A stretch of DNA of 63,014 nt from Oscillospiraceae bacterium (GTDB lineage: Bacteria; Bacillota; Clostridia; Oscillospirales; Acutalibacteraceae). Made by a program: the position numbers and the translations under genes. A model generated the notes under the pieces. It saw only the letters and a list, made by a program, of their open reading frames with translations. It was not told where the DNA came from and did no database searches. Location: assembly GCA_015066385.1 (NCBI GenBank), contig SVOJ01000017.1:1-63014 (forward strand), given 5' to 3'. Of the stretch, positions 7,992 through 15,948 are shown in pieces (position 1 is the stretch's first letter; each line of letters begins with the position of its first letter).

Positions 7992-8083
7992 GAACAAGGC
8001 AGACCGATAGCCGGTCAGCCTTCCAATATTAACAAAGAGATAACTGCCCTGTTATTGGAAGTGCGAGGGCGGTTATCTTTTTT
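7992..8083 (+). ncRNA. Candidate small RNA of about 90 nt
   Basis: The interval runs from a perfect promoter to an intrinsic terminator (stem 8038-8050/8066-8078, then TTTTTT) and has no credible ORF. Inside, GACCG/CGGTC forms a small hairpin near 8002-8016, and CTTCCAATA near 8020-8028 can pair with TATTGGAAG near 8053-8061, so the first half could compete with the terminator stem. The terminator sequence reminds me of antisense RNAs next to small holin-like type I toxins of Firmicutes. I find no toxin ORF on either strand here, so it may be an orphan antitoxin RNA or an independent regulator. Confidence 0.6.
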
Positions 8084-8091
8084 ATCCACAG

Positions 8092-8127
8092 AAAAAAAAC
8101 AGCACCGTCACGGTGCTGTTCTTTTTT
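8092..8127. terminator. Bidirectional terminator
   Basis: An 11-bp stem AACAGCACCGT/ACGGTGCTGTT (8098-8108 and 8110-8120) flanked by A-rich sequence on the left and CTTTTTT on the right. It can stop the minus-strand zinc-ribbon gene and any rightward read-through from the small RNA. Confidence 0.8.
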
Positions 8128-8142
8128 CATAAACAAATCTGA

Positions 8143-8418
8143 TTATTCAGCCTTGCTCTTTGCAAAGCAATCGCTGCACAGGACTGCTCTGTCGTCACGG
8201 GGCTTGAACGGAACTCTTGCCGGACCGCCGCATTCGCTGCAGATAGCATCGAAGAACTGTCTTTCAGTTCTGGGAGCCTGCTTGCGTGCTGCACGGCATT
8301 CCTTGCAACGCTGGGGTTCATTTTCGAAACCCTTTTCAGCATAGAATTCCTGTTCACCGGCGGTGAATACAAATTCGTTGCCGCATTCTTTGCAGATGAG
8401 TGTTTTGTCTTCGAACAT
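8143..8418 (-). CDS. Small double zinc-ribbon protein
   Basis: A 91-residue soluble protein with three or four CxxC pairs: CKECGNEF, CKECRAARK, CSECGG and CSDCF. It starts MFEDKTLICKECG, and the stretch FVFTAGEQEFYAEKGFENEPQRC is typical of a widespread bacterial family annotated as zinc-ribbon domain proteins. Zinc binding is a safe inference; the role is unknown, with nucleic-acid binding or a protein scaffold both possible. The start at 8418 has GAGGT upstream. It lies 99 bases downstream of sigH on the same strand and ends at a strong terminator, so co-transcription with sigH is possible. Confidence 0.8.
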   Translation of the reverse strand: MFEDKTLICKECGNEFVFTAGEQEFYAEKGFENEPQRCKECRAARKQAPRTERQFFDAICSECGGPARVPFKPRDDRAVLCSDCFAKSKAE

Positions 8419-8517
8419 TTTGGTTTACCTCGCTTAGTAAAAAATAGATTTACCCCTGACGCATAGACCTTTTCCGGATTATGTGCTGTGGCATTTATCA
8501 TACCGCTGTTCGTGCGG

Positions 8518-9105
8518 TTATGAACCTTCCTGCATACTGTTTCTGAGTTTTTTGCGGATTCTTTGCAGGGCATTGTCCACTGCTTTTTCCGTCAGACTCA
8601 ATTTTCCGGCAACCACACGATAACTCTTATCGACCAGGAACGCACGCAAAACCTGCGATTCCAGGGGCGTGAGTTCTTTTGCCAGAACAGCCAGTATTTG
8701 TTCCGCTTGCTCGGATGCAACAAAAAGATCTTCCGGATTGCCGCCGGGGCTTATGTTTGCATCGTTCAAAGGAACAGATGAGTTCAAAGGCGAATGCTTT
8801 AATCTTGTGTCTGCGCGGACGGCAGACCGAATTCGGTTGGAGATACAGACCGAGGCGTAGGTGTGAAAGGAGGCCGCCTTTTCGGGTGCATAGGAATACA
8901 CGGCTGCAAGAAGACCGAGCATTCCCTCTTGCGCCAAATCGTCGGGTTCAAGCGAAGCGCCAAAGGAACACGAGGCAACGGAACGAACCGTTGCTGTATA
9001 GCGTTCAAGCAGGGTGTTCACCGCCGCCTGATCGCCTTGTTGCGCAAGTCGGATAAGTTCATCATCTGACTTCGCACGGTTATCTTTTTTTTCGGGAGAT
9101 GCCAT
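8518..9105 (-). CDS. sigH: RNA polymerase sigma-70 family factor, SigH-like
   Basis: A 195-residue sigma factor. Region 2 holds DDELIRLAQQGDQAAVNTLLERY and LEPDDLAQEGMLGLLAAVYSY followed by ASFHTYASVCISNRIRSAV. Region 4 holds LTPLESQVLRAFLVDKSYRVVAGKLSLTEKAVDNALQRIRKKL, a helix-turn-helix. The sequence HSPLNSSVPLND after region 2 is characteristic of the SigH (Spo0H) branch, which in Bacillota acts in early sporulation, competence or stationary phase. It is somewhat shorter than typical SigH (about 215). The start at 9105 follows GGGGG. A spore-former is suggested but not shown by this gene alone. Confidence 0.85.
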   Translation of the reverse strand: MASPEKKDNRAKSDDELIRLAQQGDQAAVNTLLERYTATVRSVASCSFGASLEPDDLAQEGMLGLLAAVYSYAPEKAASFHTYASVCISNRIRSAVRADTRLKHSPLNSSVPLNDANISPGGNPEDLFVASEQAEQILAVLAKELTPLESQVLRAFLVDKSYRVVAGKLSLTEKAVDNALQRIRKKLRNSMQEGS

Positions 9106-9137
9106 CTTACATTCCCCCTTGTATACATAACAAATAG

Positions 9138-9166
9138 ATAATAAACGAATTATTCACTTTTGTCAA
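9138..9166 (-). promoter_or_regulatory. Promoter of sigH
   Basis: On the minus strand TTGACA (9161-9166) and TATTAT (9138-9143) are 17 bases apart, 33 bases before the sigH ATG. Confidence 0.75.
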
Positions 9167-9253
9167 TATACGATTCACTGAATTTTTACACCTGTTTTTC
9201 AACAGATTGCACAAAAAACTGTCTGTCCGAACCGTAGTTCTTCGTTTTTCAAC

Positions 9254-10771
9254 TTATTTCATGCGCGTAATACTGAAAGGAAGCAACGGAACATCGGATG
9301 AAATAATATCCTCAATCTTCGCTCGTTGTTCCTCACTGTCCATAAAAGACCCCAATTTCTCATAAATTTCGTATGCTGACTCAAGTTCTCCTACCGTTTG
9401 CAGTTCTTGCGCACGGTTGTAATCCGCAAACGGAAGAATCAATTGTGTAAACAGCAAAACCACTGCGGAACAAAGCCCGACAAAAAACAATGTGCATGCT
9501 GTTAATATCAGACGTTCCTGTTTTTTCTTACTTTCTCTTTTTTCTTTTCTCTCTTTTTCCTCAAGAGTCTGCGTGTATTTTTTGTTTTCTCGCAACAGGC
9601 GGCCCGTTTCTTTTTCACGCATAGCATTGAAGCGGTATTGCTCCGCTTTGCGTGCACAGGCAAGCGCACGGTCAGATGCATCCCGATAATCCGAAAGACG
9701 GCGAAATTCTGCCGCCAATTCTTCACATTCTTTTTGCGTTGCAAGACTTCTCTGTTTTGCACAAAGGGAAGCAAACAAAGCGGCTTTTTGTTCTTGCTTT
9801 TCACGCAATTGCATGGCAACATCAAACTGATGTGCTACCGCATCTGCCGCCAACGTCTGCGCGCGGGATTGTGCATCTTCATTCTGCGCAAAATTTCTTG
9901 CCGATTCCGTGGCAAGACGAACGAATGCAGCAACACTGCCGCCGTTTCTGTAATAACAATGCTTATATGATGATAAAATTTCAGGCAACTCATCTTCGGG
10001 CATACGGTCATGCAGAATAATCAGCTGTCCGCGGTCTGTATCGCATGAAATCTGCAAATACCGTGCCCAGTCACGTTGTAGCTCATGGTGCAGTAAAATC
10101 TGCGAAGTACCCCCCACAAGAAACATCACTTTTGCAGAATGCAGGGCAGAAAAAACGGATGCTTCATCCGTTTCACCGCACACACCACGCAAATATACAC
10201 GCAAACCGTTTTTAACAAGGCGGTGATATAACTGCACGGCAACCTTGCGATCCGTTTGCGAAATGCTGTCATCTCCTGCGGGGTTGCAGGTAATAAACAC
10301 ATCAAACACCTGCGACTGCAATGCCGCCTGACGCAGACGGTTCTGTTGTTCATCAATAATTGCCGCCGTTTCATCAAGAAAAGAACTCAGCTCCGTGTCT
10401 GCACTTGCCTGTGCCGCCACATAATGCAAACAGGAGCGAACAGGCAATACATTCAGCAGACCGCTTTCGGCACGGGGACTTGTGGCATCCGCCATACGGA
10501 CGTACTCCACACCATATTGCGCAAGCACAGCCAACCAATGCGAGCAGGCACTTTCAGGAAAAACGGATGTTATTTCTTCACACATACGAAATGCCGAAAC
10601 CGTGTTTCCGTCGCGAAGACAATCGCACGCTTTTGTGTAAAGAGAGAGCATTTCAGGGTTGAGCAAAACAGGTGTTGCCTGCACAACACCGCAGTTGACA
10701 CATTCACAAACAGACGTGCCTGTTTCTGTATTCAAGGCACTGCCGCAGGACAGGCAAGAAAACTGTAACAT
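9254..10771 (-). CDS. Zinc-ribbon, TIR-domain membrane protein
   Basis: A 505-residue protein in four parts. An N-terminal zinc ribbon has CxxC pairs at 6/9 and 24/27. A helical spacer leads to a TIR domain at about 155-265 (VFDVFITCNPAGDD to VFSALHSAKVMFLVGG). A long charged coiled coil spans about 310-420. A membrane helix (421-446) precedes a short extracytoplasmic tail. Glu203 in TDEASVFSAL lies where NAD-cleaving TIR domains carry their catalytic glutamate. Known bacterial TIR proteins degrade NAD or make cyclic ADP-ribose signals, often in antiphage defence. Similar ribbon-TIR proteins are common in Clostridia, usually without a tested role. It stands alone, with AAAGGG as its binding site. 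Confidence 0.8.
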   Translation of the reverse strand: MLQFSCLSCGSALNTETGTSVCECVNCGVVQATPVLLNPEMLSLYTKACDCLRDGNTVSAFRMCEEITSVFPESACSHWLAVLAQYGVEYVRMADATSPRAESGLLNVLPVRSCLHYVAAQASADTELSSFLDETAAIIDEQQNRLRQAALQSQVFDVFITCNPAGDDSISQTDRKVAVQLYHRLVKNGLRVYLRGVCGETDEASVFSALHSAKVMFLVGGTSQILLHHELQRDWARYLQISCDTDRGQLIILHDRMPEDELPEILSSYKHCYYRNGGSVAAFVRLATESARNFAQNEDAQSRAQTLAADAVAHQFDVAMQLREKQEQKAALFASLCAKQRSLATQKECEELAAEFRRLSDYRDASDRALACARKAEQYRFNAMREKETGRLLRENKKYTQTLEEKERKEKRESKKKQERLILTACTLFFVGLCSAVVLLFTQLILPFADYNRAQELQTVGELESAYEIYEKLGSFMDSEEQRAKIEDIISSDVPLLPFSITRMK

Positions 10772-10820
10772 AAAATCAACCCTTTATTGTTTAATACGAT
10801 TATATTATACCATAATTCAA

Positions 10821-12179
10821 TCAGAAATGAAAATACGCTTTGCATTTTTCAAACGAAAAATGCTTGCTTGCATCTTTTTCTTTTTGAACATCACAAGCAT
10901 TCCAATGTGTTTGGGTTGTGTAACGATCCGTCAACACAATCCCCGCTTCCTGCAGAAGCTGTTCCATCGCAAGCACGATACGATTATCATGATTACACGA
11001 TGAAATACAAAATACAAAATGATCATTAAAACTTACACTTGAGTAGGTAGACGGCAAGCCGTATCCGCTTGTGTCCCCGTTAACAAACTCAATATGTTCA
11101 ATGTATTGAGCAATGTCCTGCGTTATATCAACCTTACCGAGATTGGTTATAATTGTAGTTTCATCCGAATGGGATCTTGCCTGCAAAATACGCAACACAG
11201 GTGTTTTGATGAAATTCGGCACAAGGCGGACAACGGGATTTTTTGCAAGTCCCGCAAACCCTTTCAGAATGGATTGCAATTCAGACTGTGTCAGATGAGA
11301 GCGGATCTGTCCGCGGATCACTTCGGCAATTTCTTCAATCGTCCAGTCCTGTCTGCCGTTCACGGGCAAAAGCACACTGACCTGGTATACAAAATTCCTA
11401 AGTGTTTCGGATTCAAAAAAAGCACGCAGATTGACGGCAATATCGACCCCGATGCTGTTTTGAATCGGTTTTTCAGCCGTTTGGATCACGGCAAGCATAT
11501 ATACGGCAGTCATAAATTCCGTCATGGTCAGTTGCAAAGCACGGGCGGCCGCTTGTAACTGTTGTGCGGACATTGCAAGATATGTCAGCCGCAGATAATT
11601 TTTTTCATAAACAGCGGGCAGGCGGTGAACATCATGGATTTCGGCTTTTTCTTTTTCGCCGTCAAAATCGCCGTACCGAAGAAAATCATCCGAAATTTCT
11701 TTTTCGGTGGGGGATTCCTTCCAATACAGAATTCCTTTTCGCAATTCACTCGGCAGATCCTGCGATAATTCAAGGTAGCGTTGGATCAGTGCAAGCAAAA
11801 AAGTCAGCGCACCGTTGCCGTCCGTTATATAGTGTGCGACCTCAAGTGCAATTTTGTTTTCAGTATGTACAACACGAAAATCGGGGCGGTCATCCTTTCG
11901 CAGAACAACAGGCTCCCCCTGGCAACCGTTTTCAGGACGAATTTCGGGCAATCCGTCCGTTTGTTCCAGATAGTTCCAGAAAAAGCCTTTTTTCAGTTTC
12001 GAAAAATAATGCGGAAATCTGTCACGCAGATCCGAAACAGCCTTTTCCAAAATCTTCGCATCAACAATATTCTCCCGCAACACAACCGCCAATCGGAATG
12101 TTCTGCCCCATTTTTTTGTTGAAAGGCATGAAAACATAATCGACGGGGTGTCAATTTTCATCCATTTATATTCACTCAT
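10821..12179 (-). CDS. Condensation-fold acyltransferase (AATase-like)
   Basis: A 452-residue protein of the chloramphenicol acetyltransferase/condensation superfamily. The catalytic HxxxDG motif reads HYITDGNGAL near residue 125, and the second half has the latch-like segment GVDIAVNLRAFF. No signal peptide is visible, so it is probably cytoplasmic. Relatives include alcohol acetyltransferases and stand-alone condensation proteins that transfer acyl groups from CoA or carrier proteins to hydroxyls. The substrate cannot be read from the sequence. I start at ATG 12179 (MSEYKWMKID), with GAGAGAG upstream, rather than at the frame opening at 12209. No carrier protein or synthetase gene is nearby, which argues against peptide synthesis. 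Confidence 0.7.
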   Translation of the reverse strand: MSEYKWMKIDTPSIMFSCLSTKKWGRTFRLAVVLRENIVDAKILEKAVSDLRDRFPHYFSKLKKGFFWNYLEQTDGLPEIRPENGCQGEPVVLRKDDRPDFRVVHTENKIALEVAHYITDGNGALTFLLALIQRYLELSQDLPSELRKGILYWKESPTEKEISDDFLRYGDFDGEKEKAEIHDVHRLPAVYEKNYLRLTYLAMSAQQLQAAARALQLTMTEFMTAVYMLAVIQTAEKPIQNSIGVDIAVNLRAFFESETLRNFVYQVSVLLPVNGRQDWTIEEIAEVIRGQIRSHLTQSELQSILKGFAGLAKNPVVRLVPNFIKTPVLRILQARSHSDETTIITNLGKVDITQDIAQYIEHIEFVNGDTSGYGLPSTYSSVSFNDHFVFCISSCNHDNRIVLAMEQLLQEAGIVLTDRYTTQTHWNACDVQKEKDASKHFSFEKCKAYFHF

Positions 12180-12250
12180 AATCTCTCTCTCACGAAACTG
12201 CGGCAACAAATAATTCCGTTTGCTGTTTATTTTATATTTATTAAAATAGC

Positions 12251-12284
12251 AAAAATGCAGCCGGTTTTTCCGACTGCGTTTTTC
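12251..12284 (-). terminator. Terminator at the end of the murD-murI operon
   Basis: The stem GCAGTCGG/CCGGCTGC (plus-strand arms 12257-12264 and 12270-12277, one mismatch) is followed on the minus strand by ATTTTT. It lies just after the small lipoprotein gene. The other side also has a T-run, so it could work in both directions. Confidence 0.75.
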
Positions 12285-12292
12285 TTTTGGCT

Positions 12293-12643
12293 TTAAGCGG
12301 CACGTGTGTAGGTAACCGTGGTCGCATCCTCTGTCAGTGTCAGTGTGTCACCTTTGATTTCGAATGTGTAATTTTTTGTCGATTCAACACCGAAGATGTT
12401 GTACGTAACGGTCATGATGTTTTCATTGATCACATAGGTCATATTGCCTGTAAGACCTAACAAGCCGGAAACAGAACCGGTGCCGTCTTCATTAAAAACG
12501 ATGGAAGATTCGGTTACAACACCGAGTGTGGTCTGCTGAGAAGTCCAGGTTCCGATGATCTTTTCTTCAGCCGAGCAAGCGGCAAATGCAAGAGTACAAA
12601 CAAGGATAACAGCAACCAGAAGAACTGAAATTTTGGTTTTCAT
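12293..12643 (-). CDS. Small secreted lipoprotein, DUF5640-like
   Basis: A 116-residue protein. The lipoprotein signal MKTKISVLLVAVILVCTLAFAAC puts the lipidated cysteine at about residue 23. The rest is a beta-rich domain with IIGTWTSQ, VFNEDGTGSVSG and YTFEIKGDTLTLT, the pattern of DUF5640/lipocalin-like domains of Clostridia. The start at 12643 has GGAGG 7 bases upstream; the frame opening at 12718 overlaps murI and lacks a signal. It is the last gene before the terminator of the murD-murI run. Its function is unknown; binding of a small ligand at the cell surface is a guess from the fold. Confidence 0.7.
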   Translation of the reverse strand: MKTKISVLLVAVILVCTLAFAACSAEEKIIGTWTSQQTTLGVVTESSIVFNEDGTGSVSGLLGLTGNMTYVINENIMTVTYNIFGVESTKNYTFEIKGDTLTLTEDATTVTYTRAA

Positions 12644-12702
12644 AAAATAACCTCCGAAAAAATAATTTATGTCCGAACAGGCAAGCCTGCGGAATACATT
12701 TT

Positions 12703-13509
12703 TTAAAGTTGCACGCACTGTACGGCGCCGTCAAGACTTCTGCCGAGAAACAATTCTGCATTTTCCGTAAAGCCTGCGGCATCATCGCTGACAAAATAAC
12801 GGTGTACACCTGCTTCTTCGGAATCGTTCAGCAGATCGTTTGCAACAAGCAGTTCGCGCAGGGTGTCGGTTGATGCTTCCCCGGAACAAATGATTTTAAT
12901 ATCAGGCAAAGACTGTGCAACGGCCTCCTTTAAAAGAGGATAGTGTGTACAACCGAGTACAAGGGTGTCAATTCTTTCTCGATGCAAGGGTTCCAGATAT
13001 TCATCTAAAATGATTTGCACCACTCTGTCTTCCTTTGTGAATCTGCCGTTTTCCACCAAAGGCACAAGCAGCGGACATGCACGGGTGAAGACCCGCACAG
13101 AAGGATCGACAGCCCTTGCCGCCGTTTCATACGCTCCGCTTTTTGCAGTGGCGCGGGTGCAAATAACACCGATTTTTTTATTTTTTGACACCTTGACAGC
13201 CATTTGGGCAGCAGGATCAACCACCCCGACAACAGGCAGTTGATAGTTCTGTTCGATGAGTTTGCGCGCCATGGCATCTGCCGTATTACAGGCAATGACC
13301 ACCGCCTTGACATCGTATTGCAGCAAAAAGTCAACATCCTGACAGGCATAGGTCTGAATGGTTTCGCAACTTCTGCCGCCGTACGGTACGCGCGCGGTAT
13401 CACCGAAATAGATAATATCTTCATACGGCATCTGTTCAATCAGGCTTTTAACAACCGTCAAGCCGCCCAAACCCGAATCAAACACGCCGATGGGTTGTTT
13501 CTTTTTCAA
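12703..13509 (-). CDS. murI: Glutamate racemase
   Basis: This enzyme converts L- to D-glutamate for peptidoglycan. The 268-residue protein starts MKKKQPIGVFDSGLGGLTV, with the substrate loop YFGDTARVPYG. The two catalytic cysteines are in VVIACNTADA and VLGCTHYPLL. The start is only 3 bases after the murD stop, so the two genes are translationally close. MurD uses the D-glutamate that MurI makes, so the pairing is functionally coherent. The GAGG site lies at the end of murD. Confidence 0.96.
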   Translation of the reverse strand: MKKKQPIGVFDSGLGGLTVVKSLIEQMPYEDIIYFGDTARVPYGGRSCETIQTYACQDVDFLLQYDVKAVVIACNTADAMARKLIEQNYQLPVVGVVDPAAQMAVKVSKNKKIGVICTRATAKSGAYETAARAVDPSVRVFTRACPLLVPLVENGRFTKEDRVVQIILDEYLEPLHRERIDTLVLGCTHYPLLKEAVAQSLPDIKIICSGEASTDTLRELLVANDLLNDSEEAGVHRYFVSDDAAGFTENAELFLGRSLDGAVQCVQL

Positions 13510-13512
13510 TTT

Positions 13513-14865
13513 TTATACCTCTAATCCGTTGACGAGTTTTACAAATACCTCGCCGCGCTCCTCATAACAGGAAAACTGATCGAAAGAACTGGTTGTCGGA
13601 GAAAGCAGAACAACATCGCCTGCCTGCGCAATCTTTTGTGCCTGCCGCAGAGCCGCATCCATGGTTTCAACCACAATGCCGTCCTTGCCGACCAATTCTT
13701 TCACAAGTCTTGCTCCGCAAGCGCCGAATCCGATGACTTTTTTGACATTACCGATGTATTTTCTGACTTCATCCATGGCAAGCCCTTTTTCAAAGCCGCC
13801 TACAAGAAGGACAACTGGCTGTGTGAAGGCTTTGAGCGCAGTAATGGTGGCATCGGGATTTGTTCCCTTTGAATCATTGTAATAACGCACACCGTTCAGT
13901 TCGCGCACAAATTCAATACGGTGTTCCACGCCCTTGAAATCAGAAATAACACGGCGGATGATTTCATTTGAAACCCCGGCGGCTCTTGCAAGTGCGGCGG
14001 CCGCCATGCAGTTCTGCACATTGTGCATACCGACGATTTTGATTTCATCCAACGGCAGAATCTTTTCTTCGCCTGCCCACATCCAACCGTCGGCAAGATG
14101 ATAAAAAGCATCTTCGCGTTCAAGACTCATATCGAGTGTTTTACAGGGAACGGGATACATGCCGCAGTAATCAACCACAACCGCATCATCGGTATTGCGG
14201 ATAAACAGTTCATCTTCCTGCATTCTTCTGTAGACACGGGTCTTGGATTCATAATAATTCTGCAAAGAACCCATGACATCCACATGATCGGGTGTGAGAT
14301 TCAGAATCACCGCCGCCTGCGGCCGGAACTGCACAATATCAACAAGCTGGAAATTGGAAATTTCCAGAACAATGTAATGTCCTTCATTTTCGAGCAGATT
14401 ATAATCAAGGACAGTGCGGCACAGCGGAATGCCGATGTTGCCCGTCACGTGGGTCTTGTCGGGATATGCCGCTTTGACGATTTCACCGAGCAGGGTTGCG
14501 GTGGTGGTTTTGCCGTTTGTGCCCGTCACAGCAAGGTAGTGCTGGGGTTTTGCAACCATAAAGGCAAGTTCAATTTCGGTAATCACGGGAATGCCACGTG
14601 CACGCAATGTTTTCACAAAGGGCTTCGAAGACGGAATACCGGGGTTTTTGATGACAAGGTCATAATTCTCTTCAAAAACATCGGGTGTCTGCCCTACAAT
14701 GTGTACGCCTTTTTCACGCAGGTCGGCGGCTTCTTTGATTGCACTTTCTTCGCGCATTTCAGACAAAGTAATATCTGCGCCGAGTTTATGAAGCAGGTCT
14801 ATTGCGGCAAGGCCGCTTCGTGCAAGTCCGATTACAAGAACATGACGACCGTGAAAATCATACAT
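13513..14865 (-). CDS. murD: UDP-N-acetylmuramoyl-L-alanine--D-glutamate ligase
   Basis: This Mur ligase adds D-glutamate to UDP-MurNAc-L-Ala in the cytoplasm, using ATP. It has 450 residues, the family norm. The N-terminal Rossmann-like domain holds VLVIGLARSGLAAIDLL, the P-loop is LAVTGTNGKTTTATLLGE, and the Mur motifs NLTPDHVD and YYNDSKGTNPDA follow. In many genomes murD lies in the dcw cluster; here it is separated from it and paired with murI behind an envelope-kinase-like gene. A 27-base gap separates it from the upstream propeller gene. Confidence 0.96.
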   Translation of the reverse strand: MYDFHGRHVLVIGLARSGLAAIDLLHKLGADITLSEMREESAIKEAADLREKGVHIVGQTPDVFEENYDLVIKNPGIPSSKPFVKTLRARGIPVITEIELAFMVAKPQHYLAVTGTNGKTTTATLLGEIVKAAYPDKTHVTGNIGIPLCRTVLDYNLLENEGHYIVLEISNFQLVDIVQFRPQAAVILNLTPDHVDVMGSLQNYYESKTRVYRRMQEDELFIRNTDDAVVVDYCGMYPVPCKTLDMSLEREDAFYHLADGWMWAGEEKILPLDEIKIVGMHNVQNCMAAAALARAAGVSNEIIRRVISDFKGVEHRIEFVRELNGVRYYNDSKGTNPDATITALKAFTQPVVLLVGGFEKGLAMDEVRKYIGNVKKVIGFGACGARLVKELVGKDGIVVETMDAALRQAQKIAQAGDVVLLSPTTSSFDQFSCYEERGEVFVKLVNGLEV

Positions 14866-14892
14866 AACAAAGATTCTCCTCTTTCAGAACAG

Positions 14893-15927
14893 TCAGGCGG
14901 CTTTGTTCAAGGTCACCGACAGCATATTATACAAACCGACAAAAACGGTTTTGATAAAAGCAACTATTTTTTCTGCAAGATTAAGTTGTACGGGTTCTTT
15001 TGCATCTTGGGCAGGATTTACCAGGTCAGATACATCATATGTGCAAACAACCACTTTGATACCCGCATAATACTGTGAAACAAAACGGACACCGTCTTCG
15101 GTGGTGACAACACACATACCTTCGGCTTCCGCATCGTCGCCGAGATTGCGGTCAAACAGATGTGTCATCACACCCGTATCAAGATCAATTGCAAAAAACG
15201 GTTGTTCGGCGCCGATGTCGCAAGATGCATACAGCACATTGCCGTAAACATCAGCACCCTGGCAACGGTGCAATGTCACCGTTTCACCGTTTTCATCGGT
15301 CAGTTCCACAAAACCGACAAATTCAAATGTATCAAGGCTGAACACATTCAAGCGGTCAGCATCGCTCCATTCGGCTGTGTAGAACACATTGCGCGCGTGA
15401 TCCACAGCCACCCACGGCACACCGTCCATGTGCATACGTATATCGCCGTTTTCAAGATTGACATCGTCTTTCTGTTCAATCGGCTGTCCGTCCGCAGTTA
15501 CAGCGATCGGCAGACGCTTGTAAGATAACAAAGCAAGAGATTCGGCATCAAACACGGCAATGTACGGATTGTAGTACCCCGAATCCTCGATGGCGGCATA
15601 AATCTTGCCGTCGTGGTAATCAATACCGCCGACATGGAAACAGCCGTCCATTTTTGCTTCAAACGGAATGGCATCGGGATTGATGTTGACTGCATCCCCT
15701 GCGAAGGTGGTTTTCAGAATATCGCTGCACTGAAAAACGAACTCATTGGAGCCGAAAAAGAGGTATTCTCCGTCAGAAGCAATGCCCTGTGCACGGTACA
15801 GTGCATCCAACAGCAGATATTCATCTTCTGCAAGCAGACGGTCTGTTTCGGTTGGGGTGGCTGCGACACTGAAACAACAAACTGAGAAAAGCAAAAGACA
15901 CAACAACAAAGAGATGGCTTTTTTCAC
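14893..15927 (-). CDS. Secreted beta-propeller-like protein
   Basis: 344 residues with an N-terminal signal peptide (MKKAISLLLCLLLFSVCCFSVAATP). Repeated blade-like segments follow: GIASDGEYLFFGS, GGIDYHDGKIYAAIED, WVAVDHARNVFYTAEW and GADVYGNVLYASCD, similar to YncE/SMP-30-like propellers. The last 30 residues form an amphipathic helix (LAEKIVAFIKTVFVGLY) that may touch the membrane. The start is a GTG at 15927 behind GGAGGG. The gene sits between the pseudokinase and murD with gaps of 21 and 27 bases, which suggests one operon. The ligand and function are unknown. Confidence 0.65.
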   Translation of the reverse strand: MKKAISLLLCLLLFSVCCFSVAATPTETDRLLAEDEYLLLDALYRAQGIASDGEYLFFGSNEFVFQCSDILKTTFAGDAVNINPDAIPFEAKMDGCFHVGGIDYHDGKIYAAIEDSGYYNPYIAVFDAESLALLSYKRLPIAVTADGQPIEQKDDVNLENGDIRMHMDGVPWVAVDHARNVFYTAEWSDADRLNVFSLDTFEFVGFVELTDENGETVTLHRCQGADVYGNVLYASCDIGAEQPFFAIDLDTGVMTHLFDRNLGDDAEAEGMCVVTTEDGVRFVSQYYAGIKVVVCTYDVSDLVNPAQDAKEPVQLNLAEKIVAFIKTVFVGLYNMLSVTLNKAA

Positions 15928-15948
15928 GAAGAACCCTCCTTTAAGTTT

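Noticed and set aside
7981-8130. Type I toxin ORF opposite the small RNA
   Set aside because: The minus strand gives only a short interrupted frame (ending at the TGA within GAAGGCTGACC) with no start or binding site.
10821-12179. Nonribosomal peptide synthesis locus
   Set aside because: Only a condensation-fold protein is present; there is no adenylation, carrier or thioesterase domain nearby.
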